64,000 nucleotides of DNA from an uncultured Flavobacteriales bacterium (GCA_913063375.1 CAJXXR010000002.1:124001-188000), one strand, 5' to 3'. Numbered from the stretch's first letter, positions 8,769 through 18,236 are shown. Translations and numbers: made by a program. Notes: generated by a model not told the origin, from the letters alone.

Positions 8769-10568
8769 ATGAAACGCAACTATTTAACTTTTACACCACT
8801 TCTATTCATTTTGATTTGTATCACTGCTTGTAACAATTCTACCGATTCTGCAGTGGCAGGAAACAAACAAAATATAGCTGTCGCATCTTCTCAAATTGAC
8901 CCGCAAAAGGTTGAAGAAATAGATAAGCTCATTAGTAAATATGCTGAATATGGAAAATTCAATGGATCCATTCTTGTGTCAAGTAGAGGCGAGGTGATCT
9001 ATAAACAAGGCTTTGGATTGGCAAATATGGAATGGGAAATACCCAATGCGTCGGATACTAAACACAGATTGGCCTCCATCACCAAGCAATTTACAGCCAT
9101 GCTAATTGTTCAATTGGCTGCAGAAAATAAGTTGGATTTAGACAAGCCTATCTCTAGGTATTTACCAAATTATCCATCGAAAAATGGAGATCAAATTACC
9201 ATTCACCATTTGCTTACGCACAGTTCTGGAACACCAAATTTCACTTCCTTTCCAGGTTATAGGGAGCAAATGTCCAAGTTTTTTATGCAAGAAGATATTG
9301 TCGCTTTGTTTGCCGATTTGCCACTTGAATTCACACCAGGAGAAAGGTTTAATTATAGCAATTCAGGTTATGTTTTACTAGGTGCTATAATCGAAAAGGT
9401 AAGCGGTAAACCCTATGAACAGGTATTGAAAGACAAGATATTTATTCCATTGAAAATGAATAACTCTGGTTATGATCACAATACCACTGTATTGAAAAAT
9501 AGAGCTACAGGGTATAGTAAAGGCTTGGGGTCTTTTCAGCATGCAAGATATCTAGATATGTCCTTGCCCTTTGCTGCGGGAGCTATTTATTCAACGGTTG
9601 AAGATTTGCACCGTTGGGACCAGGCTTTATATTCAGAGAAATTACTTCCAAAAGAGTATAGGGATTTATTATTTGAAACACATATTCCAGATGGGGGGTC
9701 CCATTATGGTTATGGTTGGGTTATTGGAGAAATGCCTATAGGGAATAGTCCAGAAGAATCAGCTACTATAGGACATAGTGGAGGAATAAATGGCTTTAAT
9801 ACCTTGATCACTAGATTTCCTGCGGATAGCTCTATGGTCGTGTTATTGAATAATACTGGTGGAGCCCCGCTAAAGGAGATGACCATTGCTATCAATGGAA
9901 TTCTAAATGATAAAGCCTATGACTCTCCTAAGCAATCTATAGCTCATTTGGTGTTGGCTATGATACATAAAGAGGGTATGTCTGAGGCCTTAGCGAGGTA
10001 TGAGTTGTTAAAAGATTCTACTAATTATTCTCTAGATGAAAGCGAAATGAATATGCTTGGCTATGAATTAATGAATGCGGATAAGATGGAAGATGCACTT
10101 GTAATTTTTAAACTCAATGTTGATGCATTCCCCAATGCTTTTAATGTTTATGATAGTTATGGAGAAGCCTTGTTATCAAGCGGTGAGGAGAGTAAGGGTA
10201 TTGAGAATTATATAAGATCCATTCAGTTAAATCCGAAAAATAACAATGCGAGAAGGGTTTTGAAAGGTTTAGGAGTGGATCCTGAAGATATGCTAATTAA
10301 GGAACCCCTTTCTTATTTGAAACTGTTGGTAGGGGAATATATAACAGCTGCTAATCGACAAGGTACAAATGATGAATGGAAAATTGTGTTCACAGAAGAG
10401 AACGGAGTATTGTATGGTGACGATGCAGGCTATCGGTATACTATAGTTCCTGTAGGAGAAGGGAAATTTGTTAATCCAGATGATGGAGCTATCTTGGAAT
10501 TTGATACTTCAGACAAGGCCTCCATTAGTATGGTGCTGTTTGGAAGGTTTACTTTTAAGAAGCAATAA
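8769..10568 (+). CDS. Serine hydrolase lipoprotein (beta-lactamase/D-Ala-D-Ala carboxypeptidase fold) with C-terminal TPR
   Basis: A 599 aa protein with a lipoprotein signal (LLFILICITACNNS, lipidated Cys). Residues about 45-370 form a class C beta-lactamase-like domain with the three catalytic motifs visible: SxxK (ASITKQF), YxN (NYSNSGY) and HxG (GHSGGINGF). Residues about 380-500 look like TPR helices (FNVYDSYGEALLSSGEESKG), followed by a small beta domain that ends the protein. This arrangement is common in Bacteroidota, where the proteins are mostly uncharacterised esterases or peptidases. Substrate cannot be assigned; antibiotic resistance should not be inferred. Confidence 0.88.
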   Translation: MKRNYLTFTPLLFILICITACNNSTDSAVAGNKQNIAVASSQIDPQKVEEIDKLISKYAEYGKFNGSILVSSRGEVIYKQGFGLANMEWEIPNASDTKHRLASITKQFTAMLIVQLAAENKLDLDKPISRYLPNYPSKNGDQITIHHLLTHSSGTPNFTSFPGYREQMSKFFMQEDIVALFADLPLEFTPGERFNYSNSGYVLLGAIIEKVSGKPYEQVLKDKIFIPLKMNNSGYDHNTTVLKNRATGYSKGLGSFQHARYLDMSLPFAAGAIYSTVEDLHRWDQALYSEKLLPKEYRDLLFETHIPDGGSHYGYGWVIGEMPIGNSPEESATIGHSGGINGFNTLITRFPADSSMVVLLNNTGGAPLKEMTIAINGILNDKAYDSPKQSIAHLVLAMIHKEGMSEALARYELLKDSTNYSLDESEMNMLGYELMNADKMEDALVIFKLNVDAFPNAFNVYDSYGEALLSSGEESKGIENYIRSIQLNPKNNNARRVLKGLGVDPEDMLIKEPLSYLKLLVGEYITAANRQGTNDEWKIVFTEENGVLYGDDAGYRYTIVPVGEGKFVNPDDGAILEFDTSDKASISMVLFGRFTFKKQ

Positions 10569-10585
10569 TAATTTACTATTTATTC

Positions 10586-10618
10586 AACTCCATCTTTAAA
10601 AAGGTGGAGTTTTTTTTA
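10586..10618 (+). terminator. Intrinsic terminator after the serine hydrolase
   Basis: AACTCCATCTTT pairs with AAGGTGGAGTT around a short A-rich loop, followed by eight T residues. Confidence 0.85.
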
Positions 10619-10742
10619 TGCGCTTTAGTTCTTATAAAAATTAAGTATATTTAAGGGTGACCATTAGGATTGGGTTCATCCGAATGAAATTTGATACTAT
10701 GGTTTCGGTACTATCAATAAGTCAACTACAATTAAATTAAGA

Positions 10743-11417
10743 ATGGAGACATTTCAAACAACCAAGAAGGTGTTCAAGAAGGCTTTCAATGAAATTCTTA
10801 ATGAGCAAAACAACTATGCCATAGATGAGGCTGCATTGCCAGCTTATGCGCACAAAAATTTCTTTATAGATTATTTGTTTTGGAAAAGGGTAGAGGTAGC
10901 CTTCGATCTGGCTGAAAAAAATGAATCGAAAAAGAAGGTATTGGATTTTGGTTTTGGTTCTGGGGTTTTGAGCTATCTATTAGCCAAAAACGGATACGAT
11001 GTTACTAGTTGCGATATTGAGTTAAGTCCCTTCAGGTTGGTGCAGAAAAAAATAGCATTTCCTCCCAATATTTCTTTTCTGGAAGGGGATATTTTCGAGA
11101 AAGATTTACCTGAGAATTCCTTTGATATCATTTTTGCTTTGGATGTATTGGAGCATATAGAGAACCTTACCGATTATATAGAATTGTTCAAGAAATTATT
11201 AAAACCCAATGGGGTAATAGTTGTGTCTGGGCCTACGGAAAATTTCCTTTATAAATTGGGAAGACAGTTTGCCGGTGAGCGATTTTCAGGAGACTATCAT
11301 GTGACAAATATCGCACATATAAAACAAGAATTTAGTGATCGCCTGCTAGTGAAAACAGAAAAGAAATTGATTTTCCCTTTTGTGCTCTTTGAAATCTTTA
11401 CTGCGAATAAAGTATAA
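10743..11417 (+). CDS. Class I SAM-dependent methyltransferase
   Basis: A 224 aa cytoplasmic protein. SAM-binding motif I is VLDFGFGSGVLSYLLAKNGY, the acidic residue after beta-2 is in TSCDIE, and motif IV is DIIFALDVLEHI, the pattern of UbiE/COQ5-like and methyltransferase-11 enzymes. The C-terminus is short and hydrophobic (LIFPFVLFEIFTANKV). Substrate unknown; lone methyltransferases of this type act on lipids, quinones or small molecules. ATG 10743 follows a stretch with no ribosome binding site, as usual here. Confidence 0.85.
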   Translation: METFQTTKKVFKKAFNEILNEQNNYAIDEAALPAYAHKNFFIDYLFWKRVEVAFDLAEKNESKKKVLDFGFGSGVLSYLLAKNGYDVTSCDIELSPFRLVQKKIAFPPNISFLEGDIFEKDLPENSFDIIFALDVLEHIENLTDYIELFKKLLKPNGVIVVSGPTENFLYKLGRQFAGERFSGDYHVTNIAHIKQEFSDRLLVKTEKKLIFPFVLFEIFTANKV

Positions 11418-11564
11418 GTGAAACTAGACCTCTCTATAGGTTTTTGTTATCTGAATTTTAAAATGTTTAAAGGTGAATACAATATAAATTGACTTTTACC
11501 GCTTTTCAATTAACGTTTAGATTTAGCATATAATTCAATCAATTGAGATTGTACTCTATCCAAT

Positions 11565-12131
11565 ATGAAGAATATGGTTCGCATAAAAAATATGGTCTGC
11601 CCACGCTGTATTTCAGCCGTAGATTCCATTTTAAAAAAGCTAGAAATTCAAGTTTTATCAATTGAATTAGGGGAGGTCGTTCTAGTTGAAGATTTAAATA
11701 AATCTCAAAAAGATGAACTGGGAGAGATGCTTTTAAGCTATGGTTTTGAGTTGCTTACAGGTAATAGTGTCAAAATAATAGAACAAATAAAATCAACCAT
11801 CATAAATGAAGTTCACCATTCAGAAGGGAAAGTTAAAGTGAACCTATCTAATATATTGACTGAGAAGCTTAAAAGGGAATACAGCTCCCTAACTAAGTTG
11901 TTTTCTTCTGTGGAAGGTCAGACCATAGAGCAATTTATGGTTAGTCAAAAAATAGAAAAGGTAAAAGAGTTACTGTTCTATAATGAATTCACTTTGTCTC
12001 AAATTGCACATCAGTTAAATTACAGTAGTACGGCCCACCTTTCGGCTCAGTTCAAAAAAGTTACTGGAATGAACCCGACTGAATTCAAAAAAATGAAAAC
12101 AAATATTCGAAAACCTTTAGATTCGATATAA
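11565..12131 (+). CDS. AraC-type regulator with HMA-like metal-binding N-terminus
   Basis: A 188 aa protein. The first 70 residues resemble a heavy-metal-associated (HMA) ferredoxin fold with a Cys pair, MVCPRCISAVDSIL, in the position of the usual GMxCxxC. Residues about 95-180 form the AraC/XylS double helix-turn-helix (FMVSQKIEKVKELLFYNEFT, then LSQIAHQLNYSSTAHLSAQF). The usual large sugar-binding domain is absent. The next gene, 74 bp downstream from its ATG, is a metal permease with its own HMA domain, so this regulator probably senses a soft metal such as copper or zinc and controls that transporter. The metal is inference. Confidence 0.85.
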   Translation: MKNMVRIKNMVCPRCISAVDSILKKLEIQVLSIELGEVVLVEDLNKSQKDELGEMLLSYGFELLTGNSVKIIEQIKSTIINEVHHSEGKVKVNLSNILTEKLKREYSSLTKLFSSVEGQTIEQFMVSQKIEKVKELLFYNEFTLSQIAHQLNYSSTAHLSAQFKKVTGMNPTEFKKMKTNIRKPLDSI

Positions 12132-12205
12132 AAGATTCCCAAAATTATATAACAACTTATTATTCGTTTAAGTCCAATTTTGTGCAACTAAAGCATAAAA
12201 AAAAA

Positions 12206-13441
12206 ATGGAATTAATAAACGAAATATTACAAGCCATCTGGCAGATGTTTCTTGAAATGTCGCCCTTTTTATTATTGGGTTTCTTCATTGCAGGAATCCT
12301 CCATGTGTTGATGCCAAAAAGTATGATCGCCAAACAGATTGGAGAAAAAAGTGTTTGGTCAACCATAAAAGCAACCTTATTAGGAGTGCCAATACCACTT
12401 TGCTCTTGTGGAGTTATTCCTACGGGAGTTTCATTTTATAAAAATGGAGCAAGCAAAGGGGCTACAAATGGTTTTTTAATTTCTACACCACAGACAGGTG
12501 TGGACTCTGTTCTAATAACATCCTCCTTAATGAATTGGCCCTGGGCAATTGCACGTCCAATCATTGCATTGATTACAGGAATATTTGGAGGAATACTTAC
12601 AGATAAAATGGCTTCTGATTCAGATGAAATGCCAGTTATAGAAGCGTATCCTAGCACTGAGATTGGTAAGAAGGAATATTGGTTTTTGGCGATTATAAAG
12701 TATGCTTTTTTTGAGTTTTTACCTGATATTTCACGTCAATTGGTAGTTGGAATAGTGATAGCGGTAGCCATATCTGTATTCGTTCCACCTACGGTTTTTT
12801 CCGATCATCTGACCAATCCATTTTTGAATATGTTAGTGGTATTGATAGCCTCAATACCCTTGTACGTATGTGCGACTGGGTCAGTGCCGATTGCCACTTC
12901 TCTGATAGTATTAGGCGTTTCTCCAGGGGCGGTTTTAGTGTTTTTGATGGCAGGACCAGCAACCAATGCAGCAACAATTTCGGTACTCTGGAAGTCTATT
13001 GGTCAGAGGGCGACTTTTGCATATTTAATCTCTATTGTTGGAGGAGCATTGTTCTTCGGGTTGATAATGGATTATGCTTTGCCTTCAGAATGGTTTACAA
13101 TGGGTAGTTCCTCCCTAGCTCATGTACATGACGCTCATACTTCTTGGTTGGCTATAGTAAGTGCTGTGGTCTTAATTGCTTTAATTATCATCGTAGAAAT
13201 AAAAAAAATAATACCTAAAAAAACAATTATTATGGAAAAGAGTACAACTTATCAAATAGAAGGAATGACCTGTAGTCACTGTAAAAAATCTGTTGAAACC
13301 AATTTATCAAAATTGGAATCGGTCGACAAGTTACATGTGGATTTGGGGCAACAAACGGTTAATGTCTTAGGTGGTGTTGCTGAAAATGAGGTTCAGGATA
13401 TTATAAATGGCTTAGGGTTTAGGTTTGTTAGAAAGTTGTAA
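12206..13441 (+). CDS. SO_0444-type Cu/Zn efflux permease with C-terminal HMA domain
   Basis: A 411 aa inner-membrane protein with about eight helices. The permease (DUF318) signatures are present twice, PIPLCSCGVIPTG with its Cys-rich loop and GPATNAATISVLWK, plus TPQTGVDS between them. After the last helix (AIVSAVVLIALIIIVEIKK) comes a soluble HMA domain with the canonical GMTCSHC. The family is implicated in export of copper or zinc. The frame opens at GTG 12182, but those eight codons are a poly-Lys leader and ATG 12206 begins the conserved helix. It follows the HMA-bearing AraC regulator, its likely controller. Confidence 0.88.
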   Translation: MELINEILQAIWQMFLEMSPFLLLGFFIAGILHVLMPKSMIAKQIGEKSVWSTIKATLLGVPIPLCSCGVIPTGVSFYKNGASKGATNGFLISTPQTGVDSVLITSSLMNWPWAIARPIIALITGIFGGILTDKMASDSDEMPVIEAYPSTEIGKKEYWFLAIIKYAFFEFLPDISRQLVVGIVIAVAISVFVPPTVFSDHLTNPFLNMLVVLIASIPLYVCATGSVPIATSLIVLGVSPGAVLVFLMAGPATNAATISVLWKSIGQRATFAYLISIVGGALFFGLIMDYALPSEWFTMGSSSLAHVHDAHTSWLAIVSAVVLIALIIIVEIKKIIPKKTIIMEKSTTYQIEGMTCSHCKKSVETNLSKLESVDKLHVDLGQQTVNVLGGVAENEVQDIINGLGFRFVRKL

Positions 13442-13522
13442 ATGGAATTTTATTTAGGTCGATATCTTCTAATTCAAATTTAATTGCGTACTTTGAACGC
13501 AAATAAATTAATAAGAGTTCAA

Positions 13523-14062
13523 ATGAAATACACGAACGAAAAAATAGCAGAGCGATTTGAATTAGGAGAGAAGCTGAAATTTCTACTGTTTTGGGGGCAT
13601 ACAAAATCAGAAATCGTATCAAAATCGTGCTTCAGTCAATGGTATGAATCAAAATTTGAAGTAGATGGAATTGTATTTTCTACTGCCGAGCATTGGATGA
13701 TGGCAGAGAAGGCGCTTTTATTTGATGATCAGGAAATCTATCAAGAAATTATAAAGAGTACCAAACCAGGAAAGGTCAAAGACCTCGGTAGAAGAATACA
13801 AAATTTCAACCAGGAACGTTGGTTGGAAAATAGGTTCGATATTGTGGTGAGAGGAAATGTCCATAAGTTTAGTCAAAACCCGGACTTACTAGCATTTTTG
13901 AAAAACACGAACGACCGTATATTGGTAGAGGCAAGCCCTGTAGATTTTATCTGGGGAATTGGAATGGCACAGGATAATAGGGATGCTGAATGCCCACTTA
14001 AATGGAATGGATTGAATCTTTTGGGTTATGCACTGATGGAGGTAAGGGATTTACTGAGTTAG
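13523..14062 (+). CDS. NADAR family protein (YbiA-like)
   Basis: A 179 aa protein of the NADAR superfamily: FLLFWGHTK near the start, the SQWYESKFEVDGI and TAEHWMMAEKALLF blocks, and the C-terminal SPVDFIWGIGMA block. Members such as E. coli YbiA and plant/phage proteins act as N-glycosidases on riboflavin intermediates or reverse ADP-ribosylation of guanine. Which reaction this one performs cannot be read from sequence. The frame opens at TTG 13484, but ATG 13523 gives the family's usual start. It is 82 bp from the permease and seems to be a single gene. Confidence 0.88.
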   Translation: MKYTNEKIAERFELGEKLKFLLFWGHTKSEIVSKSCFSQWYESKFEVDGIVFSTAEHWMMAEKALLFDDQEIYQEIIKSTKPGKVKDLGRRIQNFNQERWLENRFDIVVRGNVHKFSQNPDLLAFLKNTNDRILVEASPVDFIWGIGMAQDNRDAECPLKWNGLNLLGYALMEVRDLLS

Positions 14063-14225
14063 AAAAAGAATTCCTTGGCTCCTGTTAGGTTGAAGTTGGT
14101 GATCAATCGTATTTAGAAAAGAAGATATTTTGACCAAAAAATCAACAGGGAAAAAAAGTCTTCTCATATTAAAAGATAATTGTAATTTGTACAGATGTTA
14201 TTTAAGATGCCCTAAAAAAATTAAT

Positions 14226-15239
14226 ATGAGAAAATCAATTATTACCCTGTTATTCCTTTTTTGTACGGTACAAATTTTCGCACAAAATGATATCGAGGAA
14301 TACGTTGTAGAAGGAATTCAATATCATGATAATGGAAATTATAAAAAGGCAATTGAGTCCTATAAAAAGGCGCTCGTTTTAAGTCCAAAATCCCAACTAG
14401 TGAATTATGAAATTTCTTTAAGTTATTTTTCAAAAGGAGATTATAAAAAAGCAATTGAACACTCCGATATTGTTTTGAAGCAAAAAGATAAGTATTTGTT
14501 AGAAGCATACATTTCGAAAGGTTCCGCTTTAGATGTTTTGGGCGAAACCAAGGCGTCTATAAAGGTTTTTAAGAAAGCTATTAGAAAAACGGGAGGACAT
14601 TATTTGCTTTATTATAATTTGGGTTTAACCTACTATAAATTAGGTGAATTAGAAAAGGTGGAAGAAAACCTAATCAAAGCGATTGAGGATAATGAACGCC
14701 ATGCAAGCAGTCATTTTATGTTGGCAATGCTCCATGAGCAGATGGGGAACTCTATTCAATCACTACTGGCAACTCACTATTTTCTCTTTTTAGAGCCTAA
14801 TTCTTCAAGATCAAAAATTGGCTATCAAATGCTTCAAGATAATTTTGGTGGAAATGTTACTACAGATGTCAACAAACCAAACACAATTAATATTACGCTG
14901 TCCCCTAGCGATGATACTCAATTTGGAGCGGTAGAAATGATGGTTTCAATGTATGCGGCTACTAGGTTTTTAGATGAAAATGACGGGAAAACAGATGATG
15001 AGATTTTTGTGGAGCATACCGAGTTATTTTTCGAAACTCTAGGAGAGTTAAAAGAAGATAAAAATAAGGAGATATGGTGGACTTTTTATACACCATTCTT
15101 TTACGACTTGGCAAAGAGTGACCACCTTGAAGCATACTGTAAGAAAATAACGCAATCTGAAAATGAGAATTCATCAAAATGGTTGGTTGAGAATGAAGAT
15201 AAAGTAACTGACTTTGAAAATTGGGTAGAGAATAAATAG
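14226..15239 (+). CDS. Exported TPR-repeat protein
   Basis: A 337 aa protein with a signal peptide (ITLLFLFCTVQIFAQ). Residues about 25-220 are tandem TPRs; motifs such as YHDNGNYKKAIESYKKALVL and YYNLGLTYYKLGELEKVEEN are easily seen. The C-terminal 110 residues are acidic, non-repeated and unrecognised. ATG 14226 was chosen over TTG 14130 because it begins the signal peptide. It ends at a terminator and probably acts as a periplasmic or surface scaffold. Confidence 0.8.
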   Translation: MRKSIITLLFLFCTVQIFAQNDIEEYVVEGIQYHDNGNYKKAIESYKKALVLSPKSQLVNYEISLSYFSKGDYKKAIEHSDIVLKQKDKYLLEAYISKGSALDVLGETKASIKVFKKAIRKTGGHYLLYYNLGLTYYKLGELEKVEENLIKAIEDNERHASSHFMLAMLHEQMGNSIQSLLATHYFLFLEPNSSRSKIGYQMLQDNFGGNVTTDVNKPNTINITLSPSDDTQFGAVEMMVSMYAATRFLDENDGKTDDEIFVEHTELFFETLGELKEDKNKEIWWTFYTPFFYDLAKSDHLEAYCKKITQSENENSSKWLVENEDKVTDFENWVENK

Positions 15240-15280
15240 ATTGTCAGAAGTATCCTGAAATAGTAATAAGTCCTTAATAC

Positions 15281-15312
15281 AAAAAGACCTTCTCAAATGA
15301 GGAGGTCTTTTC
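15281..15312 (+). terminator. Intrinsic terminator after the TPR gene
   Basis: GACCTTCTC and GAGGAGGTC flank an AAAT loop, with A and T runs outside. It is close in sequence to the terminators at 20137 and 23783. Confidence 0.85.
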
Positions 15313-15356
15313 AAATTTCGCGTTATATGTCTAGGTATTTGGTGAAAATAAAAACC

Positions 15357-15825
15357 ATGCAGATAGCTCTACTGTTCTTAAGTAATGTTCTTTTGAGTTG
15401 TGAGGATAAGCCAGATTTCAGTTTGCCTTATAGTGCAGATGACTTTATAGGGGTTGAAAAGACTTATGATCAGAGACGAAAATATATATGGATTTTGCAG
15501 TCAAATATCCTATAAAAGAATGGTGTTTCAGTTGACAAATGATGCCAAAATTTATGCAATGGAAGATGGGGTGATTACTTCCACATGTGATACTTGTTAT
15601 AGAGGTCTAGGGAATGTGGTTGCTATAAGACATAAAGATGGAATTAACATTTCTTATTGTCACCTAAGCGAAGTGAAAACAGCCGTAGGAAGTGCTGTGA
15701 AAAAAGGAGGTATAATTGGAACCTCAGGTAAATCTGGGCTTATTGTTGAAAATGGGTTAGGAATACGCCTGACTATTAATGATAGTCTTATCAATCCTAT
15801 GGAGATCCTTTCAAAATGGGACTAG
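15357..15825 (+). pseudogene. Frameshifted M23 (LytM-like) peptidase lipoprotein remnant
   Basis: Three frames each carry a part of one protein. Frame A from ATG 15357 has a lipoprotein signal (ALLFLSNVLLSCEDK) and stops at 15513. A second frame over about 15482-15532 reads YMDFAVKYPIKEW, which resembles the HxGxDFA metal-site motif of M23 peptidases. A third frame, open until 15825, reads AKIYAMEDGVI, the YCHLSEV block and IIGTSGKSG, the rest of the fold. Two frameshifts, both near A-rich runs, are needed to join them. The first zinc His is not evident, and the terminal HxH (usually PHLHFEV) is replaced by GIRLTI, so even a repaired protein would probably be inactive. Sequencing error cannot be excluded. 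Confidence 0.7.
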
Positions 15826-15895
15826 GACAAATCATGAATTGTAAAAGCTATATGTCCTTAGATTACTTTACGGATATGCTTGAAAATAAATTGGT

Positions 15896-16399
15896 ATGAA
15901 AATCAATCTTTATATATGTTTAATGGTGTTGTTGGTTTCGTGTAATTCAAATTTGGAAACAGGCCACGAGCCATTTTTGGAAGCCAATGATTCTTTTGTT
16001 GATCAGCCTTTAGGATTTGAAGTTTCGGAATTTAATCTATTAGCAAACTTTCCGAAAGAATTTAAGGCGACTAAATCACTCATCCAGAATAGGCATACTA
16101 CTGACTTAATGGATACACTTATTGAATTTGAATCTATAGGAAGTGTCAAAGATTATTTCTTGATGTATAAAACACTAGGCAAAGAAATTTTCATGAAAGC
16201 AACCATAAGAACCAATAGTTTATTGCTAAAGAATACCATAAAAGTAGGCATGTCTAAGAAGGATTTTACTGAGCAGTTGAAGGTAGAAACTCAATCCGAT
16301 ATAATTAAGGTGTGTGATATTGAACAAACGAAGAATTGGATTTTTTACTTCAGTAAGTCACGGCTTGATTCGATAGTTTACCAAGGGTATGTAGATTGA
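15896..16399 (+). CDS. Hypothetical lipoprotein, 167 aa
   Basis: It has a clear lipoprotein signal (LYICLMVLLVSCNSN). The remainder is soluble and matches no family I know; it contains KVGMSKKDFTEQLKVE, a pattern seen in small secreted proteins where KxGMSKxEF precedes a helix. The following gene starts 13 bp downstream, so the two are probably cotranscribed. Confidence 0.65.
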   Translation: MKINLYICLMVLLVSCNSNLETGHEPFLEANDSFVDQPLGFEVSEFNLLANFPKEFKATKSLIQNRHTTDLMDTLIEFESIGSVKDYFLMYKTLGKEIFMKATIRTNSLLLKNTIKVGMSKKDFTEQLKVETQSDIIKVCDIEQTKNWIFYFSKSRLDSIVYQGYVD

Positions 16400-16412
16400 A
16401 AAAATTGAAAAA

Positions 16413-16994
16413 ATGAAGACGTTGAATTTTATTTTATCGCTGTTGAAAGTTTTCTTTCTTATCCCATTCATAAGTGTATTCGGTCAGGAATTTCAATTAG
16501 ATACTGGATACAGCATTATTGAACCAGACTATAGAATGGATTCACTTTATTGGCTAACTCCACCAGGCGATAGAGAACCCATCAGTATTTTCTTGACATT
16601 AAGTGGTGATTCGCTAAACTATTTTCAAGAACTTACATTGATTGAAGCTGAGACCTACGAAGGGTATAAGATTTACAGTCTCAAGAATACTCAACTTAAA
16701 AATGTAAAGGAAATAGTTCATGTACAATTAGAGTATTTCGCATGTTGTTCAAGTATTGAGAATCATTATTATCTTGTTACGGATAAGGATGAATGGGTCA
16801 AATTACCTATACTAGACTATATCGCATGCGATGGCCCAGAAGCTTTCAAAGAATACAGATTCCCTTCCCAGGAATTCGGAATCCAAGACCAAATTATTGA
16901 AACACTATCATTTCCAGACTCAGCGTATCTTGTGGATTCAGTGGCTGTTCTCAGAGAGTTAAAGTGGAATGGTAGTGGGGTTGTTGTGGAATAG
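16413..16994 (+). CDS. Hypothetical exported protein, 193 aa
   Basis: It begins with a hydrophobic signal-like segment (FILSLLKVFFLIPFISVFGQ) and continues as a beta-rich soluble protein with three Cys residues (FACCSS and YIACDG), possibly disulfide-bonded after export. No family recognised. It lies 13 bp after the lipoprotein gene. Confidence 0.6.
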   Translation: MKTLNFILSLLKVFFLIPFISVFGQEFQLDTGYSIIEPDYRMDSLYWLTPPGDREPISIFLTLSGDSLNYFQELTLIEAETYEGYKIYSLKNTQLKNVKEIVHVQLEYFACCSSIENHYYLVTDKDEWVKLPILDYIACDGPEAFKEYRFPSQEFGIQDQIIETLSFPDSAYLVDSVAVLRELKWNGSGVVVE

Positions 16995-17162
16995 TAGTCT
17001 CACCCTGCTACCATTACTTTACAATTGATTGTAGCTAGGTGTGAATATGTTAAATGTAGGATAGGTTTATATTTAACGCGTCCTATAGAACGGTTGAATT
17101 GAAAATATAAGAGGTCTTTCCCTCTTCATTTGTAGGGTTGCAATACATTTAAAAATTACAAT

Positions 17163-17585
17163 GTGGAATTAATTACTTTAAGAACCTTCGATAGTTCTAT
17201 TGATGCTCATATGTTAAAAGTGAAACTTGAAAGTGAGGGTATAATTAGTTTCATTTTTGATGAACATATGGTGTCTCTCAATCCCTTAAATAATATGTTA
17301 TTAGGAGGCATAAAACTTAAGATTGCTCAAGCTGATTTTAATAAAGCAATGGAAATTGTTGAAGAGCTTGATAATTACAAATTTACAGATGAAAAGGACG
17401 AATTAATTAGATGTCCAGACTGTGATTCTACCGATCTCTACAATGGATTTAAATCAATGAAAGGAATTAGAGGTGTTCTGTCTTTGATAGTTTCTTTAAT
17501 CTTAGTGGTTTACCCAATTTACCACAAAGTGGTTTATAGGTGTAAATCTTGTGGGTGTGAATTTAAGAGGGGTGAAAACATGTAG
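17163..17585 (+). CDS. DUF2007 domain protein with split zinc ribbon
   Basis: A 140 aa protein. Residues 1-75 match DUF2007 (LITLRTFDSSIDAHMLKVKL), a ferredoxin-like domain often described as putative signal transducing. Residues 80-140 carry two Cys pairs, CPDCDS and CKSCGCEF, separated by a hydrophobic helix (GVLSLIVSLILVVYPIY). The start is GTG 17163; the ATG two bases earlier is in a frame that stops after three codons. It sits alone among hypothetical genes, with a REP-like palindrome 36 bp after its stop. Confidence 0.75.
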   Translation: MELITLRTFDSSIDAHMLKVKLESEGIISFIFDEHMVSLNPLNNMLLGGIKLKIAQADFNKAMEIVEELDNYKFTDEKDELIRCPDCDSTDLYNGFKSMKGIRGVLSLIVSLILVVYPIYHKVVYRCKSCGCEFKRGENM

Positions 17586-17620
17586 GTATTTCTATTACTG
17601 TCCCTTAGTGTAAGCCCTCC

Positions 17621-17645
17621 GCTACCGCCAGTTTGCAACTGGTTT
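17621..17645. repeat. REP-like palindrome, copy 1
   Basis: GCTACCG precedes CCAGTTTGCAACTGG, a perfect 6 bp inverted repeat around TGC (17628-17642). It resembles the copies near 18270 and 20060. Confidence 0.7.
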
Positions 17646-17720
17646 AATGAATTCGAATTCATTATGGTTATGGGATATGTGTATTTTGAATATATCTATA
17701 ACTTAATCTAAATTAGAAAA

Positions 17721-18236
17721 ATGATTAAAGAAACTCTTAAGCAGGAAATAAATGATGCCACGTCTAAACTGATGGAAATGGTTGAGGTTTCTTGTTGGAA
17801 TACGATTTCTAAGGATCGTCTTTTCATCCTATCTGAGATAAAAAGTCATATAGATAAAAATTTTTCCGAACTCAGAATTGAAAGAAAAAGGCTAAACAAA
17901 AGTAAGCTACCTGTTTCTCTTGATGAAATCGTGACAAAGTTGGGAAACATGTACGAGAATCTTTACGATGTCAATCTTTATGTATACCAAGCTAAGGCGA
18001 AGACAGTAATTATTGAAATTCAATATTTTCCTAAATCATCATTGAACGAGGAATTCTTTGAAAAAGTCAAGAATAATGAACCAATGCTTCATTGTAAAGT
18101 TGGGATTCCGTCATATCGGAAAAATGAATCGGAAAAATATGACGTGAACTGGGAGTTAGGTGGATTAAGGCACGCTTGGAATATGTTTTGGTGGCGGCAA
18201 AAAGTAAAAAGACAATTAAAGGAACGGAAAATGTAG
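17721..18236 (+). CDS. Hypothetical protein, 171 aa
   Basis: A soluble, highly charged protein, mostly helical in its first half, ending in a basic tail (RQKVKRQLKERKM). No signal peptide, membrane helix or known motif was found. It lies between two REP-like palindromes at 17628 and 18271. The intact frame and normal ATG support a gene, but its role is unknown. Confidence 0.55.
   Translation: MIKETLKQEINDATSKLMEMVEVSCWNTISKDRLFILSEIKSHIDKNFSELRIERKRLNKSKLPVSLDEIVTKLGNMYENLYDVNLYVYQAKAKTVIIEIQYFPKSSLNEEFFEKVKNNEPMLHCKVGIPSYRKNESEKYDVNWELGGLRHAWNMFWWRQKVKRQLKERKM

Noticed and set aside
8769..10568. Antibiotic-resistance beta-lactamase
   Set aside because: The SxxK, YxN and HxG motifs define the wide serine hydrolase superfamily; length, TPR tail and lipoprotein signal do not fit a true class C beta-lactamase.
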